A stretch of 64,000 bases of DNA from Hoylesella buccalis ATCC 35310 (GCF_000177075.1 NZ_ADEG01000016.1:24364-88363); one strand, 5' to 3'; shown: positions 9,113 through 17,531, counted from the stretch's first letter. Numbers and translations are program-made. Notes: generated by a model from the sequence alone, not told the origin.

Positions 9113-10402
9113 TTAGTATTGTTTATATTTAAGATAAATGACGGATTGTGTACCAAGCAGTATCACATATAAGTATTCCACTGCCCAATATGCCGCTAAC
9201 GTGACATTACAATAACCTAATCCCCATAAGCAGAACAGATAAGCAATAGTAGTTATCACCTGAAAAATGAATACCGTCCGTGTCGCTCCCGTTCCTGTTG
9301 TAGCATTCAGATAGACGTAACCGGGTAGTGCAAAGAAGTAATTCAATAGCATAACAAGAAAAGGCGGCCATGCAAGCTGTACGATAGCGGGATTTTCCGT
9401 ATAAGCCCCTATAATGTGCTGGTGAAAGAACAACGCAAAAGTAATCAGTGGAATGCCTGTCGCATATCCTAAACGGATAATTTTATGGCAAAGCGGAAAA
9501 ACTTGTTTCTTTTCACCTGCTCCAATCAGGTTACTCACCAAAGAACCGGTGACACCTGCCAATGCATTGACGATAACGGAAAACAGTGCGGAAACACTTC
9601 TTACAATGTTCGATACAGCCAACTCCGTTTCTCCCAAGCGTTCGATAGCCACGAAGAACAGAAACCAAATGGCTACACTTGTAAAGAACTGGAGCATACT
9701 CCATACAGAGATAGAAAACACCTCTTTCAATACCGTTATATCAATACGCCAGTATAAGCCATACGCTTTTTTATCAATGTGCCGAAACATATATGCAGCC
9801 AATACAGCCAGCGAACACATTTCGGCAGATGAAGAAGCGATAGCCGCTCCCGATATACCCATATCGAAGCCGAAAATCAGGAGCCAGTTCAGCGGAATGT
9901 TTACCAGTACGGCAGTGAAAGCTGCCATGTTCAGAGCTTTTGTCTGTGTAATGCCTACCAAAAACGAGCGTAAGGCAAGGAACGGGAAAGAGAACAACAA
10001 TCCCCAAATACGCCAATCCAAATAGCGGATAACCGCATTATAGACATCATCCGAAGTTATCAGATGTTTCAACAGAACGGGAGAAAATATCTTGGATAGC
10101 ATACAGAGGAGTACCGCCAGTATCAGCAAGAAAAACAATCCCTGAAAGAACGTTTTTCCCGTTTCTGCATACCACTGTTCTCCGTTTCGGCGGGCAATTA
10201 TTACTTGCAACCCCAAGCTGAATCCGAAGCCGAGCATATAAATTGCCAAGAACCATATTCCGGCAAGGGCAGATGCGCCCAATTCCACATCACCCACATG
10301 CCCTAAAAACAAAGCATCGGTAATATTTATCAGTTGTTCGATAAGGATGCTCATCATTACAGGAAAAGCGATGAGCCAGATTTTCTTATAGGTATAATTC
10401 AT
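9113..10402 (-). CDS. MATE-family multidrug efflux transporter
   Basis: A 429-residue membrane protein with about 12 hydrophobic helices and typical MATE features: FPVMMSILIEQLINITDALF in helix 1, GDVELGASALAG, and a second repeat beginning near LGETELAVSNIVRSV. MATE proteins expel cationic drugs in exchange for H+ or Na+. The start is placed at 10402 (MNYTYKKIW), where family homology begins; an in-frame ATG at 10450 would add 16 unlike residues. It heads the putative operon MATE - acetyltransferase - rteA - rteB, taking the place of tetQ. Substrate unknown. Confidence 0.85.
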   Translation of the reverse strand: MNYTYKKIWLIAFPVMMSILIEQLINITDALFLGHVGDVELGASALAGIWFLAIYMLGFGFSLGLQVIIARRNGEQWYAETGKTFFQGLFFLLILAVLLCMLSKIFSPVLLKHLITSDDVYNAVIRYLDWRIWGLLFSFPFLALRSFLVGITQTKALNMAAFTAVLVNIPLNWLLIFGFDMGISGAAIASSSAEMCSLAVLAAYMFRHIDKKAYGLYWRIDITVLKEVFSISVWSMLQFFTSVAIWFLFFVAIERLGETELAVSNIVRSVSALFSVIVNALAGVTGSLVSNLIGAGEKKQVFPLCHKIIRLGYATGIPLITFALFFHQHIIGAYTENPAIVQLAWPPFLVMLLNYFFALPGYVYLNATTGTGATRTVFIFQVITTIAYLFCLWGLGYCNVTLAAYWAVEYLYVILLGTQSVIYLKYKQY

Positions 10403-10567
10403 TTGTTCAAACCAATATGATACAATACATCCTGCCGCTTTAAGCAGCACGACAATCTTATAGATTTATAATAAGGGATAATGACAAAACAATAACAGGC
10501 AAACTTAAAACATAAGCCTGTCTATTGCTGAATAGCAATAATTGGAAGTGCTATTCGTTGAGCGTAG

Positions 10568-10591
10568 CTATATGCACAACTGCCATTTCAT
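10568..10591 (-). CDS. Possible 7-codon leader peptide before the MATE-rteAB operon
   Basis: ATG to TAG encodes MKWQLCI inside the roughly 220-base leader between the promoter and the MATE start. The leader also contains a TATT-looped hairpin (ATTGC...GCAAT) and a 6-bp stem ACAGGC/GCCTGT. The tetQ-rteA-rteB operon of CTnDOT is known to be controlled by leader-peptide attenuation, so a similar device is plausible. The peptide is too short to prove by itself. Confidence 0.25.
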   Translation of the reverse strand: MKWQLCI

Positions 10592-10627
10592 ATTGTTGAA
10601 CAACTATTTATTTTTCTGTTAGTTCTG

Positions 10628-10635
10628 CAAAGATA
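10628..10635 (-). promoter_or_regulatory. -7 box of the MATE-acetyltransferase-rteA-rteB operon
   Basis: On the minus strand TATCTTTG matches the Bacteroidetes -7 consensus, giving a long leader before the MATE start at 10402. Confidence 0.6.
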
Positions 10636-10682
10636 GCGTTTTTCCCTGAACTTATATTATCGGATTATCAATTAAATTCTTG

Positions 10683-11531
10683 CTAACACTCCATATCATC
10701 CTCATTCATCCGCTTAACAAGATTATCTATCAGATGATGAAGATATGCCGTCCGGTCTTTTCTCTCTTTCATGGCTATATATGAAGCGTAATAATCCCCT
10801 AAATCAATGTGGAATATTGTACTAAGGAAATTCATCATTTCTTTAATTTCCACGTTGCCATTGTTTATGTCGCCCGAAGATACAAGAGAATATCCCAGTT
10901 CGATAAGATATGACTTTTTGCCTGTGAAACGGAACGGGTATTTGAAGCATCTTTGTAGATTATCTTCTATCTGATTATTAGTTCCCAGTTTCACCAATCG
11001 TTTATTCAGATAGATGCGCAGCATTTCATTGGCTATGATTTTAGCCACCTTATAATCATATCCTGTTGAGAAATTTGGGTCTTTATCGAATTGTGCGCTA
11101 TCGGTACATAATCGTAAATCCGCTTTTCCACGAACAAAATAATATTCATCATACACAGTGGAATGTGAACGGTAGTATTGATAAAAGTCCAAATTGCGAT
11201 TGAAGAAATAGGTCAGATTATCCAGTTCCCGATTGATATAATTCCTAATCACTTCATCGCTACCATTAGGACATTGTGTTTCAATCTTGTATATCTTATA
11301 GAAGAATAGCAACCGACCGAGTATTTCCGGTTTCTGAGTTTTGAAAAATAAAATTTCGTCCTCTTTGGTTGGAAATATATAGGTTTGTATTTTCATCCTC
11401 AAATCATTGAGAGCTGTTTGCAGCCTATGTACTATTGAAAGAGAAACATCAATAATATTATAGCCGTAGAGGTCGATTTCCGAAATATCGACCTCTATTT
11501 GGGCTAATATATTATTAGCCAACTCTTTCAT
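10683..11531 (-). CDS. rteC: RteC family regulator of element excision
   Basis: A 282-residue member of the RteC family. Family landmarks are FFKTQKPEILGRLLFFYKIY, NLDFYQYYRS, YFVRGKADLRL and the C-terminal YYASYIAMKERKDRTAYL. In CTnDOT, RteC is made when RteA/RteB are active; it binds upstream of xis2c and switches on the excision genes. Here it is the last gene of a three-gene minus-strand unit, overlapping the GNAT stop by 4 bases, and not a separate unit as in CTnDOT. Its natural target may be the two helix-turn-helix genes at 16.8-17.5 kb. Confidence 0.88.
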   Translation of the reverse strand: MKELANNILAQIEVDISEIDLYGYNIIDVSLSIVHRLQTALNDLRMKIQTYIFPTKEDEILFFKTQKPEILGRLLFFYKIYKIETQCPNGSDEVIRNYINRELDNLTYFFNRNLDFYQYYRSHSTVYDEYYFVRGKADLRLCTDSAQFDKDPNFSTGYDYKVAKIIANEMLRIYLNKRLVKLGTNNQIEDNLQRCFKYPFRFTGKKSYLIELGYSLVSSGDINNGNVEIKEMMNFLSTIFHIDLGDYYASYIAMKERKDRTAYLHHLIDNLVKRMNEDDMEC

Positions 11532-12301
11532 TTTACTAATTTTATAAATTTAGATTCTGTACAAACGCTTAAATCCGTAGTTACAAACTTTCCATTGTAA
11601 AAAAGAGAAAAAATAGTGGCTGGTGTGGGAGAACTTTGTGCCTGTTCTCTCGTTTCCAGCTTGATTACTTTTAAAGGAATACTCTTTTCTTGTGCAAGAA
11701 CACGTAACATTCCATTTACATAATAATCCGTGTATGGACAACGACTTGAATAATAGGCAACCAGTCCTTGTTTATCGGTACATTCTTCGATTTTTGCGCA
11801 GTCATTAAAATATGGAACTACACCATTGTCACAAATATTCATCGCCAACAATGAAAAGCCATTCGGAAGCCTTTCTATTTCTTCAAATCCGTGTTTCAAT
11901 AACCATTTCGTATCGCTCATGAAATGGTTCTTTTTTGTACCCACAACAGTGACTAATCCATTCTTCTGTTGCTTTTTAGCATCTTCAATTACAGATTGAA
12001 GCAAATTATATCCATGCCCTTGCCCTTTATACTGCCCTGAAACCCAAAAACAATTAATCATTAAATAATTGGGAGCAGTAACCGGAAGCCACGCATATTC
12101 AGCAGGAACATATTCTATAAAAACTTTGGCTCGTGCATCAAGCCGCCTGAAAACATAGCCATTGGCAAATTCTTTCGTTAGCCACTCTTTTTTCAACTCA
12201 TACCCCGCCAAGCATTTTTTGTCAGAGAATGCGCAACAGATATGGTCTTTATCTATATTATTTTCTGTCAGCGTTATATATTTAGGTAAATTATTTTCCA
12301 T
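11528..12301 (-). CDS. GNAT N-acetyltransferase with C-terminal YoaP-like domain
   Basis: A 257-residue protein. The first 150 residues are a GNAT fold with the acetyl-CoA loop GQYKGQGHGYNLL. The last 95 residues resemble the YoaP domain, with a CPYTDYYVNG segment in a thioredoxin-like setting and TPATIFSLFYNGKFVTTDL near the end. The substrate of this family is unknown. It lies 8 bases downstream of the AraC/GyrI regulator and overlaps rteC, suggesting a drug- or stress-induced cassette inserted before rteC. Confidence 0.75.
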   Translation of the reverse strand: MENNLPKYITLTENNIDKDHICCAFSDKKCLAGYELKKEWLTKEFANGYVFRRLDARAKVFIEYVPAEYAWLPVTAPNYLMINCFWVSGQYKGQGHGYNLLQSVIEDAKKQQKNGLVTVVGTKKNHFMSDTKWLLKHGFEEIERLPNGFSLLAMNICDNGVVPYFNDCAKIEECTDKQGLVAYYSSRCPYTDYYVNGMLRVLAQEKSIPLKVIKLETREQAQSSPTPATIFSLFYNGKFVTTDLSVCTESKFIKLVK

Positions 12302-12309
12302 GATTCTAT

Positions 12310-13149
12310 TTATTTTATAGGTATGTAGATTTTTGTAATGTTATCATTTCTATTTTCTTTTGAATAATTGATATATTCCTCAAAAGACATCCCATGACGA
12401 AGTGAATATTCTTGACTTACGTTAATGATGTTATACCAGTCCTGCAAATCAGTATAATATCCCTGCAACGTATAGACCGCATATTTACCCTGTGGTAGCC
12501 GGATTGTACCAAATTCGCAAGTGGGTATAATTTCTTTTTGCACTGATGCACAGGCATAGAAACGACATTGATTAGATTTTGTTACATTAGGGTCGTCAAA
12601 ACTTAACCCGATAAAGCGTGTGTCGGATGTAAGTAAGTCATTTTTCTTTAAGAAATGTATCAATTTACTCCACGCTGTTTCATAAGGCTCTTCCTCTCCA
12701 TACTTGCCCCATATACGGATATATACTAAATCTAATCCCTCAAAATCATAAGCATCAGAATGTAAGTCATACTGCTTTCCATCATGTACAAACTCTTTTA
12801 ATCGCTTCTTTAATTTACTGATATAGGCTTTTGGAGAAACACCGAATTGTTTCTTAAATGCTTTGGAGAATGATTGTGGATTGTCGTAGCCGACTAACCC
12901 AGCCAAATTCTGTAAACTCATATCTTCAATTTGCATATATAGTACGGCTCGTTCTACACGTTGCCTTGCCACATAAGTATATAATGGTTCTTTCAGAGCA
13001 GAACTCATCATCCGAAGTAATTGCCGTTGAGACATATTTACTATATCGGCTATTACATTCAACTGTAATGGCTGATGCAAATTGGAATTTATGTAATCAA
13101 TTACTTGATTGACCTTCTGTTTATATATATTTTCGGTGCTATTTTTCAT
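12310..13149 (-). CDS. AraC-family regulator with GyrI-like ligand-binding domain
   Basis: A 279-residue Rob/TetD-like activator. The N-terminal 110 residues hold the double helix-turn-helix of AraC proteins (SMSQRQLLRMM region, then YDNPQSFSKAFKKQFGVSPKAY). Residues from about 125 to the end form a GyrI-like domain, which in relatives binds hydrophobic drugs or peptides (FDDPN, YACASV and GKYAVYTLQG segments). It is the first gene of the AraC-GNAT-rteC unit with its own -7 box 19 bases upstream. It could link drug sensing to rteC expression; this is inference. Confidence 0.85.
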   Translation of the reverse strand: MKNSTENIYKQKVNQVIDYINSNLHQPLQLNVIADIVNMSQRQLLRMMSSALKEPLYTYVARQRVERAVLYMQIEDMSLQNLAGLVGYDNPQSFSKAFKKQFGVSPKAYISKLKKRLKEFVHDGKQYDLHSDAYDFEGLDLVYIRIWGKYGEEEPYETAWSKLIHFLKKNDLLTSDTRFIGLSFDDPNVTKSNQCRFYACASVQKEIIPTCEFGTIRLPQGKYAVYTLQGYYTDLQDWYNIINVSQEYSLRHGMSFEEYINYSKENRNDNITKIYIPIK

Positions 13150-13167
13150 CTATAACAATATAATTTG

Positions 13168-13175
13168 CAAAATTA
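13168..13175 (-). promoter_or_regulatory. -7 box for the AraC/GyrI-GNAT-rteC unit
   Basis: TAATTTTG on the minus strand fits TAnnTTTG, 19 bases before the ATG at 13149. Confidence 0.5.
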
Positions 13176-13246
13176 TAGAGTTTTCATAGATATATGATTG
13201 TCCAATCTCGCCAATTTTACCTTTTATTTTCCAAAGTTGTTTTCAA

Positions 13247-13885
13247 CTATATTTTCATTTGGTTGATTTCTTTCTGAACCCCATCTAAAAAGCGGGAAGC
13301 GTGCGCCCCGTCCATTTGCGTGTGGTGGAACTGGAAAGAAACGGTGAGCGTCGTTTTCATCAGGCGACGTTTGTATTTGCCCCAAATAAGAAACGGATTA
13401 TTAAAAATGCCGCTATACATCCCGACAGCCCCGTCTATTTCATATTGTGCCAAGGCGGAAGTTCCGATAACCATGCTTTCCGTCAAGTCGTGATTGACGC
13501 AACTTTCAGCCACTTGTTTGGTTAGTTGCAGATAGTGTTGATTAAATAAAGATAAATCATCACAGAAAGGAACATCACACGAACTTACCTCGCCCTTTCT
13601 GTTGGCGACAATGGTGTTTACTGCAATGGTATCGTACTGCATCAGTTTGTCGTTTACGGGCAGCAGATAAAATTCTTTCACGCTCCTTGCGGCTTTGCCG
13701 ATGCACCAGCACATCAACATATTAAACTTCATGCCCGATTTCCGACTGATTTTCACAAGGCGTGACACGTTGAGTGTCTTAAAGAACGTCACCATTGGCA
13801 TGGGTGCGTTCATCCACATTTCAAAGGCGTATGCCCGGCTAGTTTCTTGGGGATTTACTTCTTTCATACTTAATGCTATTTTCAT
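13247..13885 (-). CDS. CatA-like chloramphenicol acetyltransferase
   Basis: A 212-residue protein of the type A chloramphenicol acetyltransferase family, which moves acetyl from acetyl-CoA to the 3-hydroxyl of chloramphenicol in a trimer. The catalytic motif HHxxxDG is intact near the C-terminus as FQFHHTQMDGAHASRF. Also present are SSCDVPFCDDLSLFNQHY and the MYSGIFNNPFLIWGKY stretch. Divergence from classic CatA (about 215-220 residues) is considerable, so resistance activity is likely but not certain. It is transcribed alone, in the same direction as its neighbours. Confidence 0.8.
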   Translation of the reverse strand: MKIALSMKEVNPQETSRAYAFEMWMNAPMPMVTFFKTLNVSRLVKISRKSGMKFNMLMCWCIGKAARSVKEFYLLPVNDKLMQYDTIAVNTIVANRKGEVSSCDVPFCDDLSLFNQHYLQLTKQVAESCVNHDLTESMVIGTSALAQYEIDGAVGMYSGIFNNPFLIWGKYKRRLMKTTLTVSFQFHHTQMDGAHASRFLDGVQKEINQMKI

Positions 13886-13901
13886 TTAATGAATCAGACG
13901 G

Positions 13902-13909
13902 CAAAAGTA
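13902..13909 (-). promoter_or_regulatory. -7 box for the CatA-like gene
   Basis: TACTTTTG on the minus strand fits the consensus and lies 17 bases before the ATG at 13885. Confidence 0.5.
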
Positions 13910-13947
13910 GGAGAAGCGTTTGAACCCGGATAGAACAAACGGGACAT

Positions 13948-14769
13948 TTATACGGGATTGGTGAACAAATCGGAATATGGATTTGATATTTTCAGCAAAG
14001 ACATGGGCGTATATCCGCAGAACTTCTTGAACTCTCGGATAAAGTGCGACTGGTCAGCATAACCGCTGGTGTATGCTATTTGTGCCTGGTTGATTTCTTT
14101 ACCCGCTTGATGCTGCATCTGCGCCAAAGCCTTTTGGAAGCGGACGATACGGGTATATTCTTTGGGATTGATGCCTACAAATGAATGAAACAACCGCTCA
14201 AACTGTTTTTTACTTAGGCTGGCAATGGAAGATAATTCGTTTACAGAGATTTGCGGAGTGATATATATTCGCTGTATGGCGGCATCTATTCTTTTAATTC
14301 TGTGTGTGGTATCAGCTAAATTATCGGCAATTTGTGACACCAGCCATTTTTCTACATAGCTTATGCAAATAGAATTATTCTCACAGTCGAATATTCGTGT
14401 AGCCAGTTCATTCAAACTTTTGTTTTCAAGGCTGTAACCGGACACTTCTTGATTATAAAAAAGTGAAGTCGGTATGTTCAGAAACATACTCATAGCGTGA
14501 GGGTGGAATACAACCACTATCATTTCTGTATTGCCGTCAGCATACAAATGGGATGAAAAATTAACTTGTCCGCTGACAGTCAGTTTGTCTTGTGTAACAT
14601 TCAGTTCAGGGATATATAACGGTGCTTGCTTATGGAAAATGATTTGAGGGCAACCGATAGGATAAGTAAAGGCATCCAGCGGTCGATTGCTCTTGAATAC
14701 CCAATAATATCTTATATAAGGTTGCAGCAACTTACATGGCTTGTAAAATTTGAACTTCTCTTGAATCAT
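13948..14769 (-). CDS. AraC-family transcriptional regulator
   Basis: A 273-residue regulator. The N-terminal part resembles the DUF6597/AraC_N sensor domain (FYKPCKLLQPYIRYYWVFKS start). The C-terminal 100 residues hold the AraC double helix-turn-helix (SVNELSSIASLSKKQFERLF, then IAYTSGYADQSHFIREFKKFCGYTPMSL). Its -7 box ends only 5 bases before the ATG, so the mRNA is probably leaderless. It sits upstream of the CatA-like gene and may control it. Target unproven. Confidence 0.85.
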   Translation of the reverse strand: MIQEKFKFYKPCKLLQPYIRYYWVFKSNRPLDAFTYPIGCPQIIFHKQAPLYIPELNVTQDKLTVSGQVNFSSHLYADGNTEMIVVVFHPHAMSMFLNIPTSLFYNQEVSGYSLENKSLNELATRIFDCENNSICISYVEKWLVSQIADNLADTTHRIKRIDAAIQRIYITPQISVNELSSIASLSKKQFERLFHSFVGINPKEYTRIVRFQKALAQMQHQAGKEINQAQIAYTSGYADQSHFIREFKKFCGYTPMSLLKISNPYSDLFTNPV

Positions 14770-14773
14770 TTTA

Positions 14774-14781
14774 CAAAGATA
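14774..14781 (-). promoter_or_regulatory. -7 box touching the AraC start codon (leaderless transcript)
   Basis: TATCTTTG on the minus strand is followed by only 4 bases and then the ATG at 14769. A start 4-8 bases past the box would fall on or next to the ATG. Confidence 0.5.
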
Positions 14782-14837
14782 GTAATTTCATATTGATAGC
14801 TAAGTGAACAGTTGCAACCATTTATCCTCTTGAATAT

Positions 14838-14873
14838 AAAACGACTGCACCATCATAAATGATACAGTCGTTT
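14838..14873. terminator. Terminator hairpin downstream of mobA
   Basis: AAACGACTG (14838-14846) pairs with CAGTCGTTT (14865-14873), with a further ATCAT/ATGAT pairing in the loop. The arms end in A and T runs, so it can act in both directions. Confidence 0.7.
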
Positions 14874-15036
14874 CAATTATAAGAATTTAGTTTTCAAGTT
14901 TGTCAAGTGATACTTATCTTTGTCCTAAAGTTCCGAATGCACGATTACAACATGATTGACAATGAAATTGTCAGTAAAAATGCGTTCATTTACCGAATTA
15001 CGTATCTGTAATGTGTATCTTGGGTATGTAACAGAA

Positions 15037-15459
15037 TTATTCCTTCTGTTGTTCCCACTTGGCATACATCTCCCTTGAAAGCTCCACGATCTCCCGGCTC
15101 AGTTTCACAAGGTCGATGGTATGTTTCTCCAACTTGTAGAGCAACGCCATCGCCTTCTTCTCCGAAAAGTGGATGCGCAACTCTTTAACGACCTGATTGT
15201 AGTTCGTACCGATGGCACGGAATTGGGCGTGGAAGTCCGACAGTTTGGTGTAGTAGTCCACCAGCGTCTTGTCCACTTTCAGCACCTTGAACTTCTGCCC
15301 GAAGAAGTGCGCCTTCAGAAAGACGGCTTTCGCATACACGTTCGATTCCTCGTACATCGTCAGGAACCTGTTCCATTCCACATCGTCGAAGCGCACCATT
15401 ACGCAGTGCGTCTTCGGATTCAATTTGGGATTTCTCCCATACTTGCTCTTCTTTTTCAT
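15037..15459 (-). CDS. mobA: MobA-like mobilization protein (relaxosome accessory)
   Basis: A 140-residue basic protein of the Bacteroides conjugal transfer MobA type. The N-terminus KKKSKYGRNPKLNPKTHCV leads into a ribbon-helix-helix-like segment (VMVRFDDVEWNRFLTMYEES), followed by an all-helical tail. Such proteins bind oriT and recruit the relaxase (MobB). In intact elements the relaxase gene follows directly; here a terminator and an AraC gene follow, so the relaxase is lost. The upstream 279 bases carry three inverted repeats that look like the matching oriT. Confidence 0.82.
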   Translation of the reverse strand: MKKKSKYGRNPKLNPKTHCVMVRFDDVEWNRFLTMYEESNVYAKAVFLKAHFFGQKFKVLKVDKTLVDYYTKLSDFHAQFRAIGTNYNQVVKELRIHFSEKKAMALLYKLEKHTIDLVKLSREIVELSREMYAKWEQQKE

Positions 15460-15522
15460 TCTTCTTATTCTTTTAATTTTATGGCTTGTCCATTGTTTAA
15501 TCTTTGATTAAGGAATCCCGAA

Positions 15523-15631
15523 ATTATCCGACTGCGGAGGATAATTCTGCCCACGGCGGTGAAGGTGTTTTCAGTTACTTAGAATTATTCGGGTAACTGA
15601 AAACATATCTTGCTGTGTCTTTGAAGACACA
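15523..15631. other. Candidate origin of transfer (three inverted repeats upstream of mobA)
   Basis: Three perfect inverted repeats lie in a row: ATTATCC/GGATAAT (15523-15545), TTTTCAGTTAC/GTAACTGAAAA (15568-15603) and TGTGTCTT/AAGACACA (15614-15631). They fill most of the gap between the DUF3408 gene and mobA. Inverted repeats beside a mob gene are the usual form of oriT in Bacteroides mobile elements. The nick site cannot be assigned from sequence. Confidence 0.5.
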
Positions 15632-15738
15632 AAAATCCTCCGCCTGTCGGATTTGTTTCCGAGTGTAATAACTCATCTAGGGTATCGGTTAAGCCGGTGA
15701 AGTATATCCACCGACCTAACTGACTTTCCGTAATCCCA

Positions 15739-16206
15739 TTAGAGTTTGCGCCACTGCTCAATGTCATCCCGATAGGCATCGAGATGCAAGCGGACAAGGT
15801 TCTCTATCAATCCCGATGCACTCATGCCCCTTCCTCCTAGGTAGCGGACAACCCTGTCAAGTTCGTCACGCACCGTCTCACTGACGAACACGGGCTTGCG
15901 GTTGATAATCTTTGGGACTTGGAGATAGGTGGCGCGGTAGTCCTCCAACGACAATCTGCGCTGCTTGCTGCTGACGCGCTTCTGCGGTATTGCCGCCTCC
16001 TCGACCACCACACCAGACGGTTCATCCGTCATAGCGGTCTCTGTTTCCTCCGTGACGGTATTGCCGGGCTGCCCCGGCTCATCCGGTTCCAGACCGATAC
16101 GCCTGTAGAGGTCATCCATTGACTTGGGAGTGTAGGATTCCCTGCGTCCCATTTTTTCCACGATTTCACGAGCCTGCTGCTCTGTAATGTTTGGTTCTCT
16201 CTTCAT
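15739..16206 (-). CDS. DUF3408 protein of Bacteroides conjugative elements
   Basis: A 155-residue protein with the DUF3408 pattern. It has an N-terminal acidic, low-complexity linker (residues 35-75), then a basic KRVSSKQRRLSLEDYRATYL and a C-terminal region typical of Bacteroides transfer operons (VFVSETVRDELDRVVRYLGG, GRGMSASGLIENLVRLHLD). Members sit next to parA/traA and mobA in CTnDOT-like elements and are presumed to bind DNA. No parA neighbour remains. Function inferred from context only. Confidence 0.8.
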   Translation of the reverse strand: MKREPNITEQQAREIVEKMGRRESYTPKSMDDLYRRIGLEPDEPGQPGNTVTEETETAMTDEPSGVVVEEAAIPQKRVSSKQRRLSLEDYRATYLQVPKIINRKPVFVSETVRDELDRVVRYLGGRGMSASGLIENLVRLHLDAYRDDIEQWRKL

Positions 16207-16534
16207 TGTAAAAAAATAAATAGATTAAGTTATTGAATGTGGTCTTGGTCAGTGCCTCGACCGATTATCGGGAGCAAAGTAAGATGCTCCAGTGCAGTCA
16301 GTCAAGCACTTGGATTCTCTTAGGCAATTTTGTGTGATTCTGCTTTATGGCGGTTGACAAAGCGGTGTGGACTTCACCGTTTTGCCGGATGTATATGTCT
16401 GAGAGGGCAAAGGCTCAATCGCAAGCGAATTTGAATTAAGCCCTTATTTTTGCCCTTGCCAACTTCCTATTTTTTAGAAATAAGAGAATAACCACAGCCT
16501 CCAGCCCATGCCAACCGCTACCACCCTGTGCCAC

Positions 16535-16604
16535 ATGCTGCCAGTAATAGTAAAAGCCATTGTCAGGTAAAGGAATATGTATTTCTTTGCGGCAAAAGGA
16601 ATAA
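16535..16604. repeat. Imperfect direct repeat, copy 1 (about 70 bp)
   Basis: This segment runs from ATGCTGCCA through CCATTGTCAGG and TATGTATTTCTTTGC to AAAAGGAATAA. It recurs with changes at 16704-16776. The surrounding 588-base stretch (16207-16794) holds no convincing gene; this duplication is its main content. Confidence 0.6.
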
Positions 16605-16703
16605 CACCCGTCCAAAATGGCATGGCAGAAATTACGGTAGGAGCCTTGTTTACGGACAATCAACAAAGCGGCAACCCGGACAAAGATTACCTATTGACGC
16701 AAC

Positions 16704-16776
16704 ACGCTGCCACTTTCGGAAAATCCATTGCAGGACAGTAAATTATGTATTCCTTTGCAGCAGAAGAAACAGTAAT
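16704..16776. repeat. Imperfect direct repeat, copy 2 (about 70 bp)
   Basis: Second copy of the 16535-16604 unit: ACGCTGCCA, then CCATTGCAGG, TATGTATTCCTTTGC and AGAAGAAACAG. It ends about 20 bases before the helix-turn-helix gene at 16795, so it probably carries its promoter or an operator. Confidence 0.6.
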
Positions 16777-16794
16777 AACTAAAAGAAAGACAAT

Positions 16795-17106
16795 ATGGAA
16801 ATCGTAGCAATCGAAAGAAAAACCTTCGAGGAACTGGTCGCCAAGTTCGACCGTTTCGTCAGCCGTATGGATGCCATCTGCCATCGGCACGGAGAAAAGA
16901 GAATGAGCGAGTGGATGGACAATCAGGATGTGTGCCAGATGCTCAACATCAGCCCACGCACGTTGCAGACCTTGCGTGACAACGGAACGCTATCATACAG
17001 CCAAATCAACCACAAGACGTACTACCGTCCCGAAGATGTGCAGCGCATCGTCTCCATCGTGGAGGCCAGGCGAATGGAAGCGAGGTTCAAAGGCAGGACA
17101 ATCTGA
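16795..17106 (+). CDS. Small helix-turn-helix (HTH_17, excisionase-like) protein 1
   Basis: A 103-residue protein. A helical N-terminus (KTFEELVAKFDRFVSRMDAI) precedes a MerR/excisionase-type winged helix: DNQDVCQMLNISPRTLQTLRDNGTL followed by KTYYRPEDVQRIV. Pairs of such genes occupy the xis2c/xis2d position in CTnDOT-like elements, and RteC acts on them. It lies 46 bases before a related gene and downstream of the 70-bp repeat pair, a plausible regulatory region. Confidence 0.78.
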   Translation: MEIVAIERKTFEELVAKFDRFVSRMDAICHRHGEKRMSEWMDNQDVCQMLNISPRTLQTLRDNGTLSYSQINHKTYYRPEDVQRIVSIVEARRMEARFKGRTI

Positions 17107-17152
17107 TAACCGAATAGAGTAATAACAATAATTCCACTAAATCCAGAGTAAC

Positions 17153-17458
17153 ATGAACAAACTGATTAACAAAGACAACGAGTGGATAATCCACTTCATG
17201 GGCAGCCTCGACCGCCTGCTGGACAACGTAGAGCATCTGACAGCCAACTACCGCCCGACATTGGATGGAGAGCGTTTCTTTACCGACAAGGAGGTGTCGG
17301 CACGGTTGAAGGTGAGCCGCCGGACACTTCAGGACTACCGTAATGAGGGACGGATAGCCTATATCCAGTTGGGCGGCAAAATCCTCTACCGTGAATCCGA
17401 CATCGAAAGGATGTTGACTGAAAGTTACCGCACCGCCTATCGACAGGCGGCAACTTGA
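17153..17458 (+). CDS. Small helix-turn-helix (HTH_17, excisionase-like) protein 2
   Basis: A 101-residue protein with an N-terminal helix (HFMGSLDRLLDNVEHL) and an HTH_17 domain: FFTDKEVSARLKVSRRTLQD, GRIAYIQLGGKILYRESDI. It shares the fold of the gene just upstream but is closer to the protein at 59331-59666, with which it has RTLQDYR and GGKILYR in common. It probably helps direct excision or control mobilization genes. A strong terminator follows 73 bases later. Confidence 0.78.
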   Translation: MNKLINKDNEWIIHFMGSLDRLLDNVEHLTANYRPTLDGERFFTDKEVSARLKVSRRTLQDYRNEGRIAYIQLGGKILYRESDIERMLTESYRTAYRQAAT

Positions 17459-17531
17459 TTTTCTTGAAGGAGCGCAGTTGACCGTCTGCCCCTATGTTTG
17501 CGGCAGCAATAGAACTTCGATAAAAAGAAAA

